Below, one piece after another: positions 21,958 through 32,878 of a stretch of DNA of 64,000 nt. This DNA is from Puccinia triticina (Eukaryota > Basidiomycota > Pucciniomycetes > Pucciniales > Pucciniaceae): positions 6,014,001 to 6,078,000 of the forward strand of contig NC_070562.1 in assembly GCF_026914185.1 (NCBI RefSeq), read 5' to 3'. How positions within the stretch are numbered: position 1 is the stretch's first letter; the number at the start of each line of letters is the position of its first letter. The notes below the pieces were generated by a model. It was not told where the DNA came from. It saw only the letters and a list, made by a program, of their open reading frames with translations, and ran no database searches. A program made the position numbers and the translations under genes.

Positions 21958-23587
21958 TGTGGTAGTCAACCCGGTAGCCAAAGCAATTTTCAGTTCTCAA
22001 ATCTCACCGGCGCTTGCATCAAGATTCAAGATCCATGTCTCAAGTCTCAAAACTCTCATCAAAATCAAGATCAAGACCCTCAAGACTCAAGACTCTTAGA
22101 CTATTCCTTTCCCCCCATTTTTCTTTTTGGCTTATTCCTTCCTTTCCCTTCCTGTCTCCTCTCCTTTTTCTTTCATGGTCCTAACACAGCTTGTGCTGTG
22201 GGTTTATTCCTGTTTTCTTTGTTTTGATCTGCTTTTCTCCTTCCTTTCTCTGGTTTGTGTCTTTTCTCTCTCATATTTTAGGCTGTGGTTTTTCTTCCTT
22301 TTCTCCGCTATTTTCTCTCTGCTGAGTTTTTTTTATTTTGTTTTGTTTTGTTTTGTTTTGTTCTGTTTTCTTTGTTTTCTTTTTTCTTCCTTTTCCTTTT
22401 CTCTCTGTGTGGTGTTGTGCGCGCGCGTGGCGCGCAAGGAGATGATGAAATGTATGTGACATGTGAAAAAATTGGAACAGCTGAAATAGTTTATATTTTG
22501 TATTAGGTTCTAGTTACAGCTTGAGAGAATAAAGAAACAAGAATATAAATTTATTCTCTAAGCACCTGAAAGCAGGCTAAGCTGAACCTGACGCTGTTGA
22601 TCTGGTGAGGTGATATGAGGAGCTTGGACGGGGGAGAGATGATGATGTTGGGTCGCCTTACTAGGTTATTAACCGGAGAGAAGGGAGTCTGTGACCCAGA
22701 TCAACCATGATCTCCTTAACGTCAGCATCCTGTCCTCTTTGTGGATGGCTACGGTCTCTGTGAATTACGAGCATGCGCTTGCTATCGCAGCGGCTTTGTT
22801 TTGTCTTGCCGGAGTATTTCCGTAGCTTCTAGGGCTGCACATGGGACGAGGTTTGTTAGTGTCAGCCACGAGCATTATTAAGTTGTGTTTCTTTTCTTGG
22901 TCTTTGCTTTTTCATTACTCAAGGTTTGCTGTTGCTTCCGTGATTCTGTATAACAGGTCTTCTTATGCCTGAGTCTGGTTTCCGAGACATTCCGCAAGAG
23001 TTCTATTGCAGAACAGAACATTGTCAGCCTTGCGGCTAGAGTGACGTGGTTCATTCTCTTGGACTTACAGGGTTCTGGGTTCTGTTTGTCTGCTTGGCTG
23101 TCTGGTGACCAATAGTTTTGCGGCTGATGGTTTTGCTACTGTGATCGTTGTGGCGATACAAGTTAGCTTCAAACTGGGTTAGGGCTTTGGGCTTTGGACT
23201 GCGAAGGGCTTACCTTTCTGAGCAGCTGGTTCTGGGCTTTGGCTTAACAGCGCGAGCTTCCTTCTGCGGGTCTGGGTCTGGGTCTGTATTCCTACAAAAT
23301 GTGCCTCCCCGAGTCCAAGTTTGCAGAACTTGGAGGAAGGGAGGGCATGGCATTCTGATCCGCCGTCAAAATAATTTAGGAGAGTCCCATCAAGAAAACC
23401 CGTGAATCCCTCAAAACAAAACACCGTCGAGAATCTAACCCTCAACGAAACAACTCAAAACCACCTCCACAACGCTATTGCCTCAAATCCCTTTGACTCA
23501 TCTTTCTGGACCAATTTGTGAGGGCAGCCACCAGGCACCATTCCCCTCCCAGCGCTGTCAACGGCCTAGCACCGGACAAAGCTCCAT
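21958..23587 (+). mobile_element. LTR-like repeat family S, copy A (interrupted)
   Basis: Starts TGTGGTAGTCAACCCGG and ends AAAGCTCCAT, flanked by ACCGG on both sides (21953-21957 and 23588-23592). Shared landmarks with copies B, C and D: a pyrimidine-rich 5' part, GGTCCTAACACAG followed by GTGGGTTTATT, a GCGCGCG-type palindrome, GTCCAAGTT..AACTTGGA, and CATTCTGATCC. An L1 solo LTR (22464-23296) is inserted. No coding region is recognised, so I infer a solo-LTR-like unit. Confidence 0.65.
22464..23296 (-). mobile_element. Solo LTR, family L1, inverted copy
   Basis: On the minus strand it starts TGTAGGAATACAG and ends TTTTTTCA. The flanks are ACATG and AAATG (one mismatch). It resembles 10374-11153 in blocks such as CCCAGAACC, CAGCTGC, AGGTAAGCCC and CTGCTTTCAGGT. 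Confidence 0.65.
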
Positions 23588-24090
23588 ACCGGCCATCAAG
23601 CGGAGTACACACCCCGCTTGATGACCAGACATCAAGCAGAGTACACACCCCGGTTGATGACCGGACATCAAGCGGAGTACACACCCCGCTTGATGACCAG
23701 AAATCAAGTGGAGTACACACCCTGCTTGATGACCGGAAATCAAGTGGGATACACGTCCCACTTGATGGCCGGTGCCCTCAATGACCAGCCATCAAGTGGG
23801 ATGCGCACTCAATGACCATTGACCAGTCGCAAAGTACACACCCTGCTCAATGAACGGTCATTGAGAGGGGTACACACCCTTGATGAACAGTCATCGAGAG
23901 GGGTACACACCCTCAATGAACGGTCATCAAGAGGGGTACACACTCTCAATGACCGGCCATTGTTGAGCGGAGTACATACCCCCACATCCCACGCAATGAT
24001 CAGGCATTGAAGGGGGTGATCACATGGCCGGCCACTGAGCGGGGTGTGTACTCCGCTCAATGATCTGCCATCAAGAGGGGTGCGTACATA
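23588..24090. repeat. Palindrome array of hAT-4, right part
   Basis: Tandem units of CATCAAGCGGAGTACACACC and TTGATGACCGG with inverse partners, about 35-40 bp each, degrading rightwards to AATGAACGGTCATTGAG units. Confidence 0.8.
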
Positions 24091-24264
24091 CCCCACTCAA
24101 TAGGCCACTTGCAAAATGCAGTGGCTGTACCCGCCTCAAGTACCGCCGGTACCTGTCGGCGGGTGCCGTGTCTGGGTCCAGGTGTCCAAAACTGGAGAAA
24201 TTTGTAGCAAGTACCCGCACCTGTTGCGGGTACCCGGACCCATTTGGCCATCTCTAGACTGGTT

Positions 24265-24714
24265 TATAATTGTGGATTTCTCATATTTGATACCCCCTAA
24301 TTCATCTTAATTACCAAACACTTCAAATTGAATTATGCTTTGATTATGGCCATTGTATCTTAGTGGTTTTAACCGCATTCCAGTTGTGTTCCAGTTGACT
24401 TCTGCACGACTTCTGGATGGTTTATGCATGAATCCAGGATCAGTTTCAGATCATTTGTGGATTAGTTCCAGAATTTTTCATTAATTCTTACACTACTTTC
24501 ATCAAAGGCATCCAGCACAGTTACTGAAAAAGGGTACAGTATGGCACTCTCTGGAGAGTGCATCAAAATCTCCCCTGGTGCTCCTTCCAAGTTTTCTTTG
24601 CTCCCCCAAGGAGGGAATTAGCTAAGTTAGAGATGTACGCCTTTGAATGGTTCAAGGGGCATGCGAAATGCATTTTTGAAAGTGGGGGATTTGAGGGCAC
24701 TAAGGATTGTTGAT
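24265..24714. other. Spacer with repeat fragments
   Basis: Mostly AT-rich sequence with no gene. 24540-24590 carries an inverted copy of the GGCACTCTCTGGAGAGTGC / CCCCTGGTG block, and 24595-24630 an end fragment of the 11422-11998 family (CCCCCAAGGAGGGAATTAGC). Confidence 0.4.
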
Positions 24715-25396
24715 CTAGACCCTGGTACCAACTAGTACCTGGGCACCCCCTTGTTTTTTGGCCCAAATTGGGTACCTAGTACCACACCCGGTACCACCTG
24801 GTGGGTGCAAGCGGTACCCCCTGAGCAGTACTTGGTACCTGCCATGGGTGGTATTTTCGGGCGGGTACCACACCGCTTTTGGGCCAACCCCAAGTACCTA
24901 GTGCTGCGCTGGTGCGAGGCAGGTGCAAGCAGTACCTGCCAAGAGGTACTAGCAACAATGGGAAGTTAGTTACATTAAATTATCCAGAGGGATTTTTGTA
25001 ACATAACTTCCCACCGTTATCAGATAACAGGTTATTGCTATCTGGTAAAATGTGCTTGCGCACGTTTGAATAACGTAATGGAGGGCGATTTCCCCCTCAA
25101 TACCGCAAAAAATAAGGCCAGTCACGCGCTAACTGTGTTATCTGGCGCAAAAACACTGTAAAATGGGCCAAAAAACCGTGTTATCCGCATGTTATCCCCC
25201 TAAATTGCGGGGGATAATATAACAGGTCTAATAAATCAGGAAAAAAATAAAAAAATAATGTAAATGAAACATTTTTGCTGTTAGCGCAACAATAACTGCA
25301 ACAATTAAGTTTTGTTATCACTTTTAGTTACGGATAACGTAACTTCCCATTGTTGGTACTAGGTACCGCCATGGGTACCAATCAACAATCCCTAGG
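24715..25396. mobile_element. Probable hAT remnant (GGTACC-rich) split by a MITE
   Basis: GGTACC-rich sequence at 24720-24945 and 25356-25380 is bounded by AAGGATTGTTGATC near 24700 and its approximate inverse ATCAACAATCCCTA near 25385. The flanks GAGGGCAC and GGGGGCCC match at 6 of 8 bases. The outer ends are an inference. Confidence 0.4.
24953..25354. mobile_element. 402-bp MITE inside the hAT remnant
   Basis: Ends AACAATGGGAAGTTA and TAACTTCCCATTGTT are inverse, flanked by GGTACTAG on both sides (24945-24952 and 25355-25362). The target was itself a GGTACTAGxGGTAC stretch. No coding region. Confidence 0.75.
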
Positions 25397-25878
25397 GGGC
25401 CCAAATTTGGCCACCTGCAAAAAACACAAACTGTACACAAGGATCTCGAACCAGGAATTGTGGATTGCATACAAGTCCCTGCCTGACAGGAGTTCAAAGT
25501 TTGTGCACGGTGCTTGGCACCCCTGCCCTCCACCAGGAGGGGCTTACGCTAAGTTTGGAACCTGTTCCAGCTGAGTGGTCATCGCGGGTCACCTGGTGGT
25601 AATTTTTGGGTCCAGCTATAGTTGGGTCTTTGGGCTGATTCAAGGGAAACTTGACCTGCCTGATGCCAACCCAAACCTGGAGGAGGTACCAATTATATGC
25701 AAATGATTGTTGAAATTTTATCAAGAAAATATACAAAAAAAATTGAAAGATTTTCAAGCTACCTTTTTCTTAGAATATTTGTCAAAAGAAACTTCAAATG
25801 ACCTCTTCAATTACCTTGAGGAGGTCATTTGGAACCAAAAAAAAATCAAAAATCAATCATGAAAACAAATTGCAGGCA
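25397..25878 (+). repeat. Dispersed repeat R, copy 2
   Basis: Matches 4158-4627 along nearly its whole length, with a small indel near 25540 and the same end TTGCAGGCA. It again lies upstream of a RAD17-like copy. Confidence 0.6.
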
Positions 25879-26679
25879 TACATTACATATATTTCACACT
25901 GTAATGCAATGGTACAACTCAGTTGTTATTGATCAATCAGTGACAGGGCAGTTTTTTTGGCAACAGTCCAGCCCCCAGATCCATTTCCAACATCCCTGGG
26001 ACATATCCCCCCCCATACATCAGATCCTGATGAGGCTGCCAGAAAAAAGCTTAAACCTACTGCCGTGAACCCTTTGAATGGTTGGCTCAACAGGCTCCCA
26101 ATACCAGCAGGCTTGCAGTTACGTCCCCCAACCCCGAGGCAGCCCCTCCAGCCCGTATCATCCAGCTCCCCGGGGTCCTCAATACCCACTGGTTGAGAAT
26201 CCCCTCCCACTTGCTGGCCACCAATTGATGTTGTCTCCAATGAGGGAATCATTGTTTGCAGCGGGTGAGGCCGTGTGTTTGTGGTTATGGCACCAGTGGG
26301 TTACACGGAAGGGGGAGGGGGACGCAGCAACTGGTGCGCTGGTTGGGACTTTTTAGAATTTGTCTGTGTGTGTTGCAGGTTTATAATTGTGGTGAGCCTT
26401 TATGCACTCCAAAAAATTAACACGTGCACTCCAAATTATAATTGTCACTTTTTATAAATCTTGGTTCATAATTGTTTAGTTGACTGGATGACTTCTGCTC
26501 AAATTTTGCAGATGTTCATTTGTAGGCCCCAAAGTTGCAGACTTCTGCAGGGAAATTTTGCTTTTGGGGGCTCTGGAACACTTATTGGACCGCAGATCTT
26601 GACCGGAAGTCACCCCGGCGTTGCTTCCGGGCCTTGTGACACCCGGGACCTCAAAGACACAAGCGGCCTCGGTGGGTGA
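25879..26679 (+). other. Possible N-terminal exon fragments, unrecognised
   Basis: A Pro/Gln-rich reading frame around 25960-26196 (including PTAVNPLNGWLNRLPIPAG) looks coding-like and lies where the N-terminal part of RAD17 copy 2 would be expected, but I cannot assign it. 26460-26680 has no recognisable protein. Confidence 0.3.
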
Positions 26680-29618
26680 CCCGCCCGGCGTGTTCTCCCA
26701 GGCTTTGCAAATTGCCAAGAACCACCACTCGTCCACCATTTGCCCAGATCCCAGATCCTGCCTTGATCACCGGCCCAAAACATTGCGATTCGGTCATTGA
26801 CGCTGTGGTGGTCAAAACGGTAGTCAGCTTCAAATTTCAAGATCAGCCCTCAAGATCCTCCAGATCAAGACTCAAGCTTCAAGGTCCAACCCTCAAGATT
26901 CCCTCAGATTCTCTGTTTCCCCTTTTCCCCCCACTCTCCTCATTCTCACTTCCAATTCCTTTTCATTTTTTATCTTTCTCTTTCTTGGTCCTAACACAGA
27001 TTATCTGTGGGTTTATTTTTGTTTGATTTGCTTGTTTTGTTTCTTCTGGCTCTGCTTCCTCCTCTTTCCTCTCTGTCAGGGTTCTTATTTCTGGATTATG
27101 TTCTTCTCTCTCTCTTTCATTTATCATGTCTCACATATTTGTCTGTTTTCTGTTTCATTTTTGTGTTGTGTTTTCCTTTCCTCTTTTCTGTTGTCTGTGG
27201 TGTGTGCGCGCGCACGGCGCGCGAGGAGATGATGACACGCTTGTGACAGGTCTCCAGGAATCCAAGTTCCCGGCGAACTTGGAGGATAGGAGGCCATAGC
27301 ATTCTGTCTGATCCAAGACGGGGGCTATCAGAAATGGATTCTTTCGATCCGATACTTTCTGATTCTGCGCACGAGCACACGATCCCTTTGTCCCGAGACA
27401 TTCCAACAAAACCGCCGGCGAAGATCAACTCTCCGCCGTACTTCAAAACCACTTCCCCAGCTATCCCTTCGATCAAACTCGACTCTCATCTGGACCATTC
27501 TCGAGGGCAGCTTACACGGCATTTTTTTTCCCCTCCCAGCGCTGTTGCCGGCCTAGCACCGAGCAAAGCTCCATAACGCAAGGCCTCCAACGGCGATCTC
27601 AGAGCCGCCTTGAACAACTTGCCGCTCCTGTCCGCCTTGCAGCCCCCTCGCAAAATCGAGGAATCTGGAGACAGATGCAAAAGAAATTCCACTCTGTCCC
27701 CTCTTCTATTTTCAACAGGTCAATTATCTTTCCTTTGTCACTTACACACCTGTTACTTTTCTCGCGATGAATTGCTGGTTATCTTCCCCAGTTTACAGAA
27801 AATTTTATCCAACAATCCCTTTCCATATCTCTCCCACGTTGTCAGCCCGTTCTTAACCTGTGTGTACATTTACTAAGAATAGGGAGATGACGCAAAAGAA
27901 GAATTGAAAGACAAGCGGGTGCGGGACCGGGTGCCCAAGCTGGACCCTTTGCCGGCCTTCTGGGCCGCATGCACACCACGGGCGACAGACGAAGACCAAC
28001 ATCGATGTAAGTTCTTCTTCCCCTCCCTCCCCCTCACCCCACAGAACAGCAAACGCAAGTTGAAGGAGTTGTGTGTTTGTGCATATCTTATCCTATCTTG
28101 AAGGAGATATTATACTCCGATCTGAGTGTGTCAGTGGATCAGTTCGTTGTCTACTTGCACCACAACTGAACCCCGTTGACGGAAACAGTCGACGAGGCCG
28201 CGTCTTTGCTCTGTGAGTCTTTGTAGTTTGAGGAAGTCTTAATTTCAATTGCAAACACTTAAAAAACCAGTAGTAGTAAAACTAACAAGAAACAAAGGTT
28301 AATAACAAATATTTGAGCAGTAAACAAATAAGAAGTTGTTGAGTATTTTACCTATCAAGTTTTAGTTCTTGTGAATAGACAGACTGTTGAGAATGGCGAT
28401 GAGATTGAGAGAACAATAAAACTAAAAAATAAAGAAATATTGAGTTGATGATGATTTTTTAAAAATAGGAAACAACCAATGAACCAAGTACCTCTCCTCC
28501 CCCTGAGTGAGTATCCCCTGACAACTTGTAATCACACTTGCTCTTGATGCCGGTCGCAAGACGATGAGTAGGAGTGATGGTCTTTGTACTTGAGTTTGAT
28601 CTTTGTGGTTCCGAGTCCGTCCGCTTAGGATCTTACTTAGAGAGAATTCTGGAAGTTGACTTGAGCGCGCGGCTGCGCATGTGACATGTAATGACATTTT
28701 ATCCAACAGTCTTTGGGCCGCGACCATGTCATTTACGACGTACCAGAATCTGCTCAGTTAGAGCTGCTCCTTTTCATCCCCAACACAACGCGTGCAGGCT
28801 GACTGCTGGGAAAGGGGGTTGACAGTACAGCCAAGCCTCGATGAATTTCTACCACTTCCATATCACCGCCGGCGCCGGCCTCTTGTTTGCTTTGCCCTCG
28901 TCCTTCACCCGCCGCGGCCAAAAGTGCTTCAAGCCCGTCCTCTGCGGGCCATCTCCTCCAGCTCAACGAGAATGTCGCGCTTGCTCACTCGGCCCGCGAC
29001 CAGCCCGACCTCTTTCCTCGTGTTCGGCCCAGATCAGCTCAACTTAATCACAAGATTGCCGACTACGACCAGAATAATATCAGCCTTCGAAGGGATCCTT
29101 CCCTGCGCCTAACCTCATCAGGTCCGTTGGTCTTGCTATTGTTATGTTCTTTTATCTGCGAAATGTATTACAGATTATTGGTCCGTGTCAAACGCTTCCA
29201 ACAAGGTCTTGGATATAGAGTCCTTGCAGTTTGCGCACTGGGCCTGATCACCTCAGCACGGGGCTCCAAAGCCAGCTCAGATCCAACAATTGACGTGTTT
29301 CTCTGTCTACCTTTTCAGGCAGCCTCACTGATTTTCGTGCTTTTAGAAGGGGTCGTGAGCCCGATGACAAGCTGCTGGACCGATTCTTGAGCTGGGTACA
29401 TATATCCGAAAGCGCGTGTCACCCAAGCCGACGGCCTGCTCTCGGAGGACAATGTCTGTCGGTTTGCCTGACTATAGTATGAGCCGGACTTCTGCTCGGC
29501 CCGCCCGTAGAACCCCTCCCTCCCCCACTAGACCCTGATCTCGCCCAGCGCCCGCTCGCTGCCGCTCTCGGAGGGGGAGTTTCTCTGGTTCGAAGAAGAG
29601 GATGGTATCGAGGAATAG
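26680..29618 (+). pseudogene. RAD17-like checkpoint clamp-loader, decayed copy 2
   Basis: Blocks match copy 1 in order: PDPALITGPKHCDSVID (26740-26800), then NGDLRAALNNLPLL (27590-27630). This copy also keeps a segment absent from copy 1, EELKDKRVRDRVPKLDPLP (27900-27950), and VDQFVVYLHHN (28130-28165) ending in a stop, then DEAASLL at an intron donor. Later come FYHFHITAGAGLLFALP (28845-28895), QLNENVALAHSARDQPDLF (28955-29010), and a C-terminal block ending LWFEEEDGIEE and a stop at 29616-29618. The P-loop is not found. LTR-like copy B (26804-27574) is inserted in the exon between CDSVID and NGDLRA. The frame shifts and stops make it a pseudogene. Confidence 0.7.
26804..27574 (+). mobile_element. 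LTR-like repeat family S, copy B, in RAD17 copy 2
   Basis: Starts TGTGGTGGTCAAAACGG and ends AAAGCTCCAT as in copy A. The flanks are GACGC and AACGC (4/5). It shows the pyrimidine-rich part, GGTCCTAACACAG, a CGCGCGCACGGCGCGCG palindrome and AACTTGGA. It disrupts the RAD17-like reading frame. Confidence 0.7.
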
Positions 29619-29884
29619 ATCTTCAAATTTTCTCTTGTGTATTGCTTCACAATATGATCTAGACAATTGTTTTCCCCTAGATACATATCATGCCTCTTAC
29701 TGAGATATGTTTGGTATTTGGCTGTTTGTTTGTCGGTGTGTGTTTTGAGAAAGAGATTTACATGAATCCAAGCGTCTTCAAAATTTAAGCATTAGGTTCC
29801 TCTCCCATAGCAAGGGATTTGAGTGGGTTCGTTCTGACATGTTTAAAGGGAGGCAACTTAGAAAAATGAAAATGAGCTCAAATG

Positions 29885-30520
29885 CTAATCCTGCAGCCGT
29901 TTCAGGTCAGACCGGAAGGGGAGAAGGATTCCTTGAGGACTGGTGCAAAATACGAATTTTGATTGGATCAATTTGATCGCAAGTCTATGGATCGATTGTG
30001 GGACTGGTATGTGTTTGTCCAGACCATCGAACTGGTTACAAATCAATACAATCTCGCGGACTTCCTCAGCAGGGTGACTGGGACACAATTCACGAAATAA
30101 AATTAAGATAAATAAATTCCTTGATAAGATCAGTGACATCTTGTATAACAGAAATCAACTTCGGCTTTTACGTTCAAGGTCCAATCTTGAGACGTAGTAA
30201 GCAGAAGACAAGCTCGATTTTTTTTTGTTTTGTATTTTTAATATAAAGTTACGAGAGAGAATAGAATGCGGATTGTCTTGTGGCTGGCACGGGACGTGGC
30301 AGACGCGAAATGAAGATTGCGAGCCTGATCGAGCATTGAAGAAATGTTTCAGGCTGAGCCTTGCTCTGGATCATCGTCGGAAACGAGGCTGTTTGGGCAA
30401 AAGGAGGGTCAGACAGAAATACACGCTAAGCAGACTTAGAGGTCTTGACGTACAAGTCCCAAGACAGAGATGTGATTGTTTGATGTGCTTCTTCATATCG
30501 ATTGGGTTTCAATGCGCGGA
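29885..30520 (-). pseudogene. Unrecognised gene, copy 2 of duplicated pair
   Basis: An open stretch 30139-29885 (84 aa) with RELCPSHPAEEVREIV matches the 6.9-7.5 kb gene. Homology continues upstream on the minus strand (CTCAGCCTGA, TGCTCGATCAGGCTCGCAATC). Stops and a shorter open frame suggest it is less intact than copy 1. Function unknown. Confidence 0.4.
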
Positions 30521-30543
30521 ATAGCTGTGGAAACAGATCATCA

Positions 30544-31658
30544 TCACCAGTCAGTCATCCTTGGCGATTGCTCTTTGCTGTGAATCGGTTGAAGTAAATC
30601 AGTCTGCTTATGCACATGTGGACCGATCGCAAGGTTGAAGCATCCTTGACTTGGCTCCGGAGTTTTGAGATCACATCCTACATATGAACGGAGGAGTAAT
30701 CATTAGTTATGCAATGTTAATCTGGCCGAATCACTTGTAGAAACGATCCTGGAATCGATTGACTTACCGCCGATAATTCTGGCGTACACGTGAGTTTTAG
30801 GTTGACCCCTCCTTTGGACGTATCTAAAGTTGAGGTTGGATCAATCGCCTAGTCAGTCAAAGTAAACAGATGGCTTTCCAGGGGTGAAGAAACCTCACTC
30901 ACACTTTTTTCCCGCAGTTGCGCCTTTCAAATCTGGTGTACATAGTCAACATAGGATTTAGTTTGTGGGTTGGGATGTTGTCAGAGCTCGTTTGACTCAC
31001 TCGTCGACCCAACCACTGCCTTGGGCGCCCCCGTCCCAGAGGCATACGCCGTAGTTCCAGGTACCATCGCTGGCTAAACCGTGAGTCTTAGGGCATCTCT
31101 GAAAAACCGGCCCAACCATAAATCAGACTCGGGCTCGGATTGAACGAAGTGGGCAAGTGATCAGGAGAAAAGACTCACAAAAGTTATTTTGGCGTGTGGC
31201 TGGGTGATCTGCATAGCGGAAGGAAAAAAAAGGGAAAGGAGGCCAGAGTGAGTTGTCTTTCCTTTGTGCGAGCCGTGCAATCCGATTAATTTGAGTGACA
31301 AACCGGAGGTGCTTTCAAGTTGTCGTATCGACGTTCCAACTGGTGCGCGTCCCCGTGGTTGTGGTGATGATCATGCTCAAACTAAGGGGGGTACTCGCAA
31401 AGGGTGAGCGGGTTGTTCGGGATACGCCAACGACTCAGCCAACAAGATCAAAGCCCAACTTACCATCTGAACCATTGCGCTGCTGTGGGTCGCAATATCA
31501 TCTTCCGGACATCTTTGTTTTTTTTCCATGGCGTAATGAACACATTTGTTGGGGGATTTTTTCAAGAAGTAGTCGTAACATTGCGTATTACGTGCAGCAG
31601 ATATCAAGCCAGATAGCGCAGAGGCGACGAGAAGGATGGCGGTTGTAGTAACTTTCAT
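30544..31658 (-). CDS. Small secreted cysteine-rich protein (candidate effector), copy 2
   Basis: Minus-strand join of 31658-31464, 31381-31304, 31208-31179, 31098-31001, 30932-30903, 30823-30768 and 30677-30544 (621 nt, 206 aa). Exons 1 (195 nt) and 5 (30 nt) are the same length as in copy 1. The signal peptide reads MKVTTTAILLVASALSGLIS, and all eight cysteines are kept (C27, C39, C50 and five later). Two differences stand out. Exon 2 encodes a His-rich run (HDHHHNHGDAH) where copy 1 has none. The stop codon used by copy 1 (VH-stop) is AAG here, extending the protein by about 20 residues to a TGA at 30546-30544. An upstream in-frame ATG at 31823 exists, but the signal peptide and the paralogue favour 31658. 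Extracellular; an effector role is an inference. Confidence 0.75.
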
Positions 31659-31757
31659 TTTCGAATGTTGAGAGTGGACAGCTAGGACTTCTTTGACTGT
31701 CGGTGTACGCCTCACGGATGCTTGAAGGGTGGAGGTGAGATCGAGACTCAAAGGGCT

Positions 31758-31767
31758 CCTATTTATA
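31758..31767 (-). promoter_or_regulatory. TATA box of secreted-protein gene copy 2
   Basis: TATAAATAGG on the minus strand about 100 bp before the ATG at 31658, the same decamer as in copy 1. Confidence 0.6.
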
Positions 31768-31859
31768 AAATTCCGAAATGGTACTTCGGACCCATAACTC
31801 GGCCTGAAGGGCAGGGCGCTCATGGTATGTTTTCATCTCATTCGCAAGATTTCTGATCA

Positions 31860-32878
31860 CGATAATTGTGGCTACATACACCTCCGCCGCCCATTTCAAT
31901 CAGCCAACATGAGGTGATTCCAGTATGGCAGAAAGACTAACAGTTGCCACATACACAAATCTCGACTGAAAGAGGCTTGTGTATGATGCCGGGAGTTAGA
32001 CGGTGAGGGACATTCCTGTATCTAAACATTGCCACCATATTGCTGTTTGCCAGTCTAGCACGCACCTTATGGCAGCCCAGTTGTAACTTGGCCTGAAGGA
32101 CAGGCTTGTAGATCTGGGGGATCTTTGCAGGCGAGCACGCTCGAGCTGCTCTTGTCAAACTACGGACAACCTGGGAACAGGGAGAGGATGGGGAAAGGCA
32201 GGTGCGAAAACAAAAAAAATGTGTTTGCCCAAGCTTCGACCATTGGTTCTGTGTAAATGGGAGGCTTTTCTGAGTCTACATAACACATGTTGATTAATGT
32301 GCACACATCAGGCACGCGTCCCACCGGCACCATACAGAGCCCTCTCGGCCCAAATTGGCAATACATCGGCCCCGAAGGTCCAAGAAAGGGCAAGCTCGAG
32401 TCTCTCCTGGCCAACTGAGTTGACACATGTGCAGTGAAGTGGCCGGCCGGCCGGGTTCGAACTTAGTCAGTCCCTATTCTGAGGGGCAGGCAGGGGCCCC
32501 TCGCGCGAAGCGCGAGCCTCCGAATGAGCTAACTTATCAAAGTCCCCGGGAAGTTGGAGTTTGGAGTTCGGGTGGTGGTACGGGGGGGTATCGCATTTGG
32601 GTGGAGCTTAATTTTAGGGCCTGTACCATAGGGCATGAAAATTGAAATTTTCCAAATTTATTTTGCCCCGTTTGGCACCAAAATAATCAGCAACATATCT
32701 CACAAATATTTCACAATTATGTCGGTGAAATGCCGATGGTGTTTCGCAAACTGACATTCACATATTGTGTAATTAGACTTACTAATGCTTGATATATCGG
32801 CAGCTCAGAAAGTGAGACCCATAACCCTCACAACTTGCAACTTCCAACAACCTCACAACTCACAACTTTCAACAACCA
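31860..32878. other. Spacer, nothing recognised
   Basis: No gene is recognised. A CCCCGTTTGGCACC motif near 32667 resembles one end of the MITE at 12867-13238 without a partner. 32800-32878 is rich in CAACCTCACAACTT repeats and forms the 5' region of the Myb/SANT-like gene. Confidence 0.35.

Larger units (their letters stand above)
20857..24256. mobile_element. Non-autonomous hAT-4, heavily nested (3.4 kb)
   Basis: Ends TAGAGATCTCCAGTGGGTAC and (inverse) TAGAGATGGCCAAATGGGTC. The right flank is GACTGGTT (24257-24264). The left flank is the same octamer once the L2 solo LTR, which landed inside it, is removed (GACTGGT + T). The interior holds GGTACC-rich ends (20870-21010, 24120-24245), a palindrome array (21820-21957 and 23588-24090), a nested hAT-5 (21112-21814) and the LTR-like copy A (21958-23587). 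Subtracting the insertions leaves about 1.05 kb, close to hAT-3. Confidence 0.8.

Noticed and set aside
22127..22459. 110-codon Phe/Leu-rich 'membrane protein' frame
   Set aside because: It encodes the T-rich strand of LTR-like copy A. Hydrophobicity follows from base composition.
18608..24257. CRISPR-like array of regularly spaced repeats
   Set aside because: The units are palindromes inside eukaryotic DNA transposons with defined TIRs and TSDs, the spacers are themselves repeated, and the genome has spliceosomal introns.
27328..27576. 80-codon frame with MDSFDPILSDSAHEHTIPLS
   Set aside because: It lies in the 3' part of LTR-like copy B. Related text at 23400-23510 in copy A is not in a conserved frame, so I do not call a gene.
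32660..32800. Possible MITE beginning CCCCGTTTGGCACC
   Set aside because: Only one end was found and no inverse partner or target duplication could be identified.
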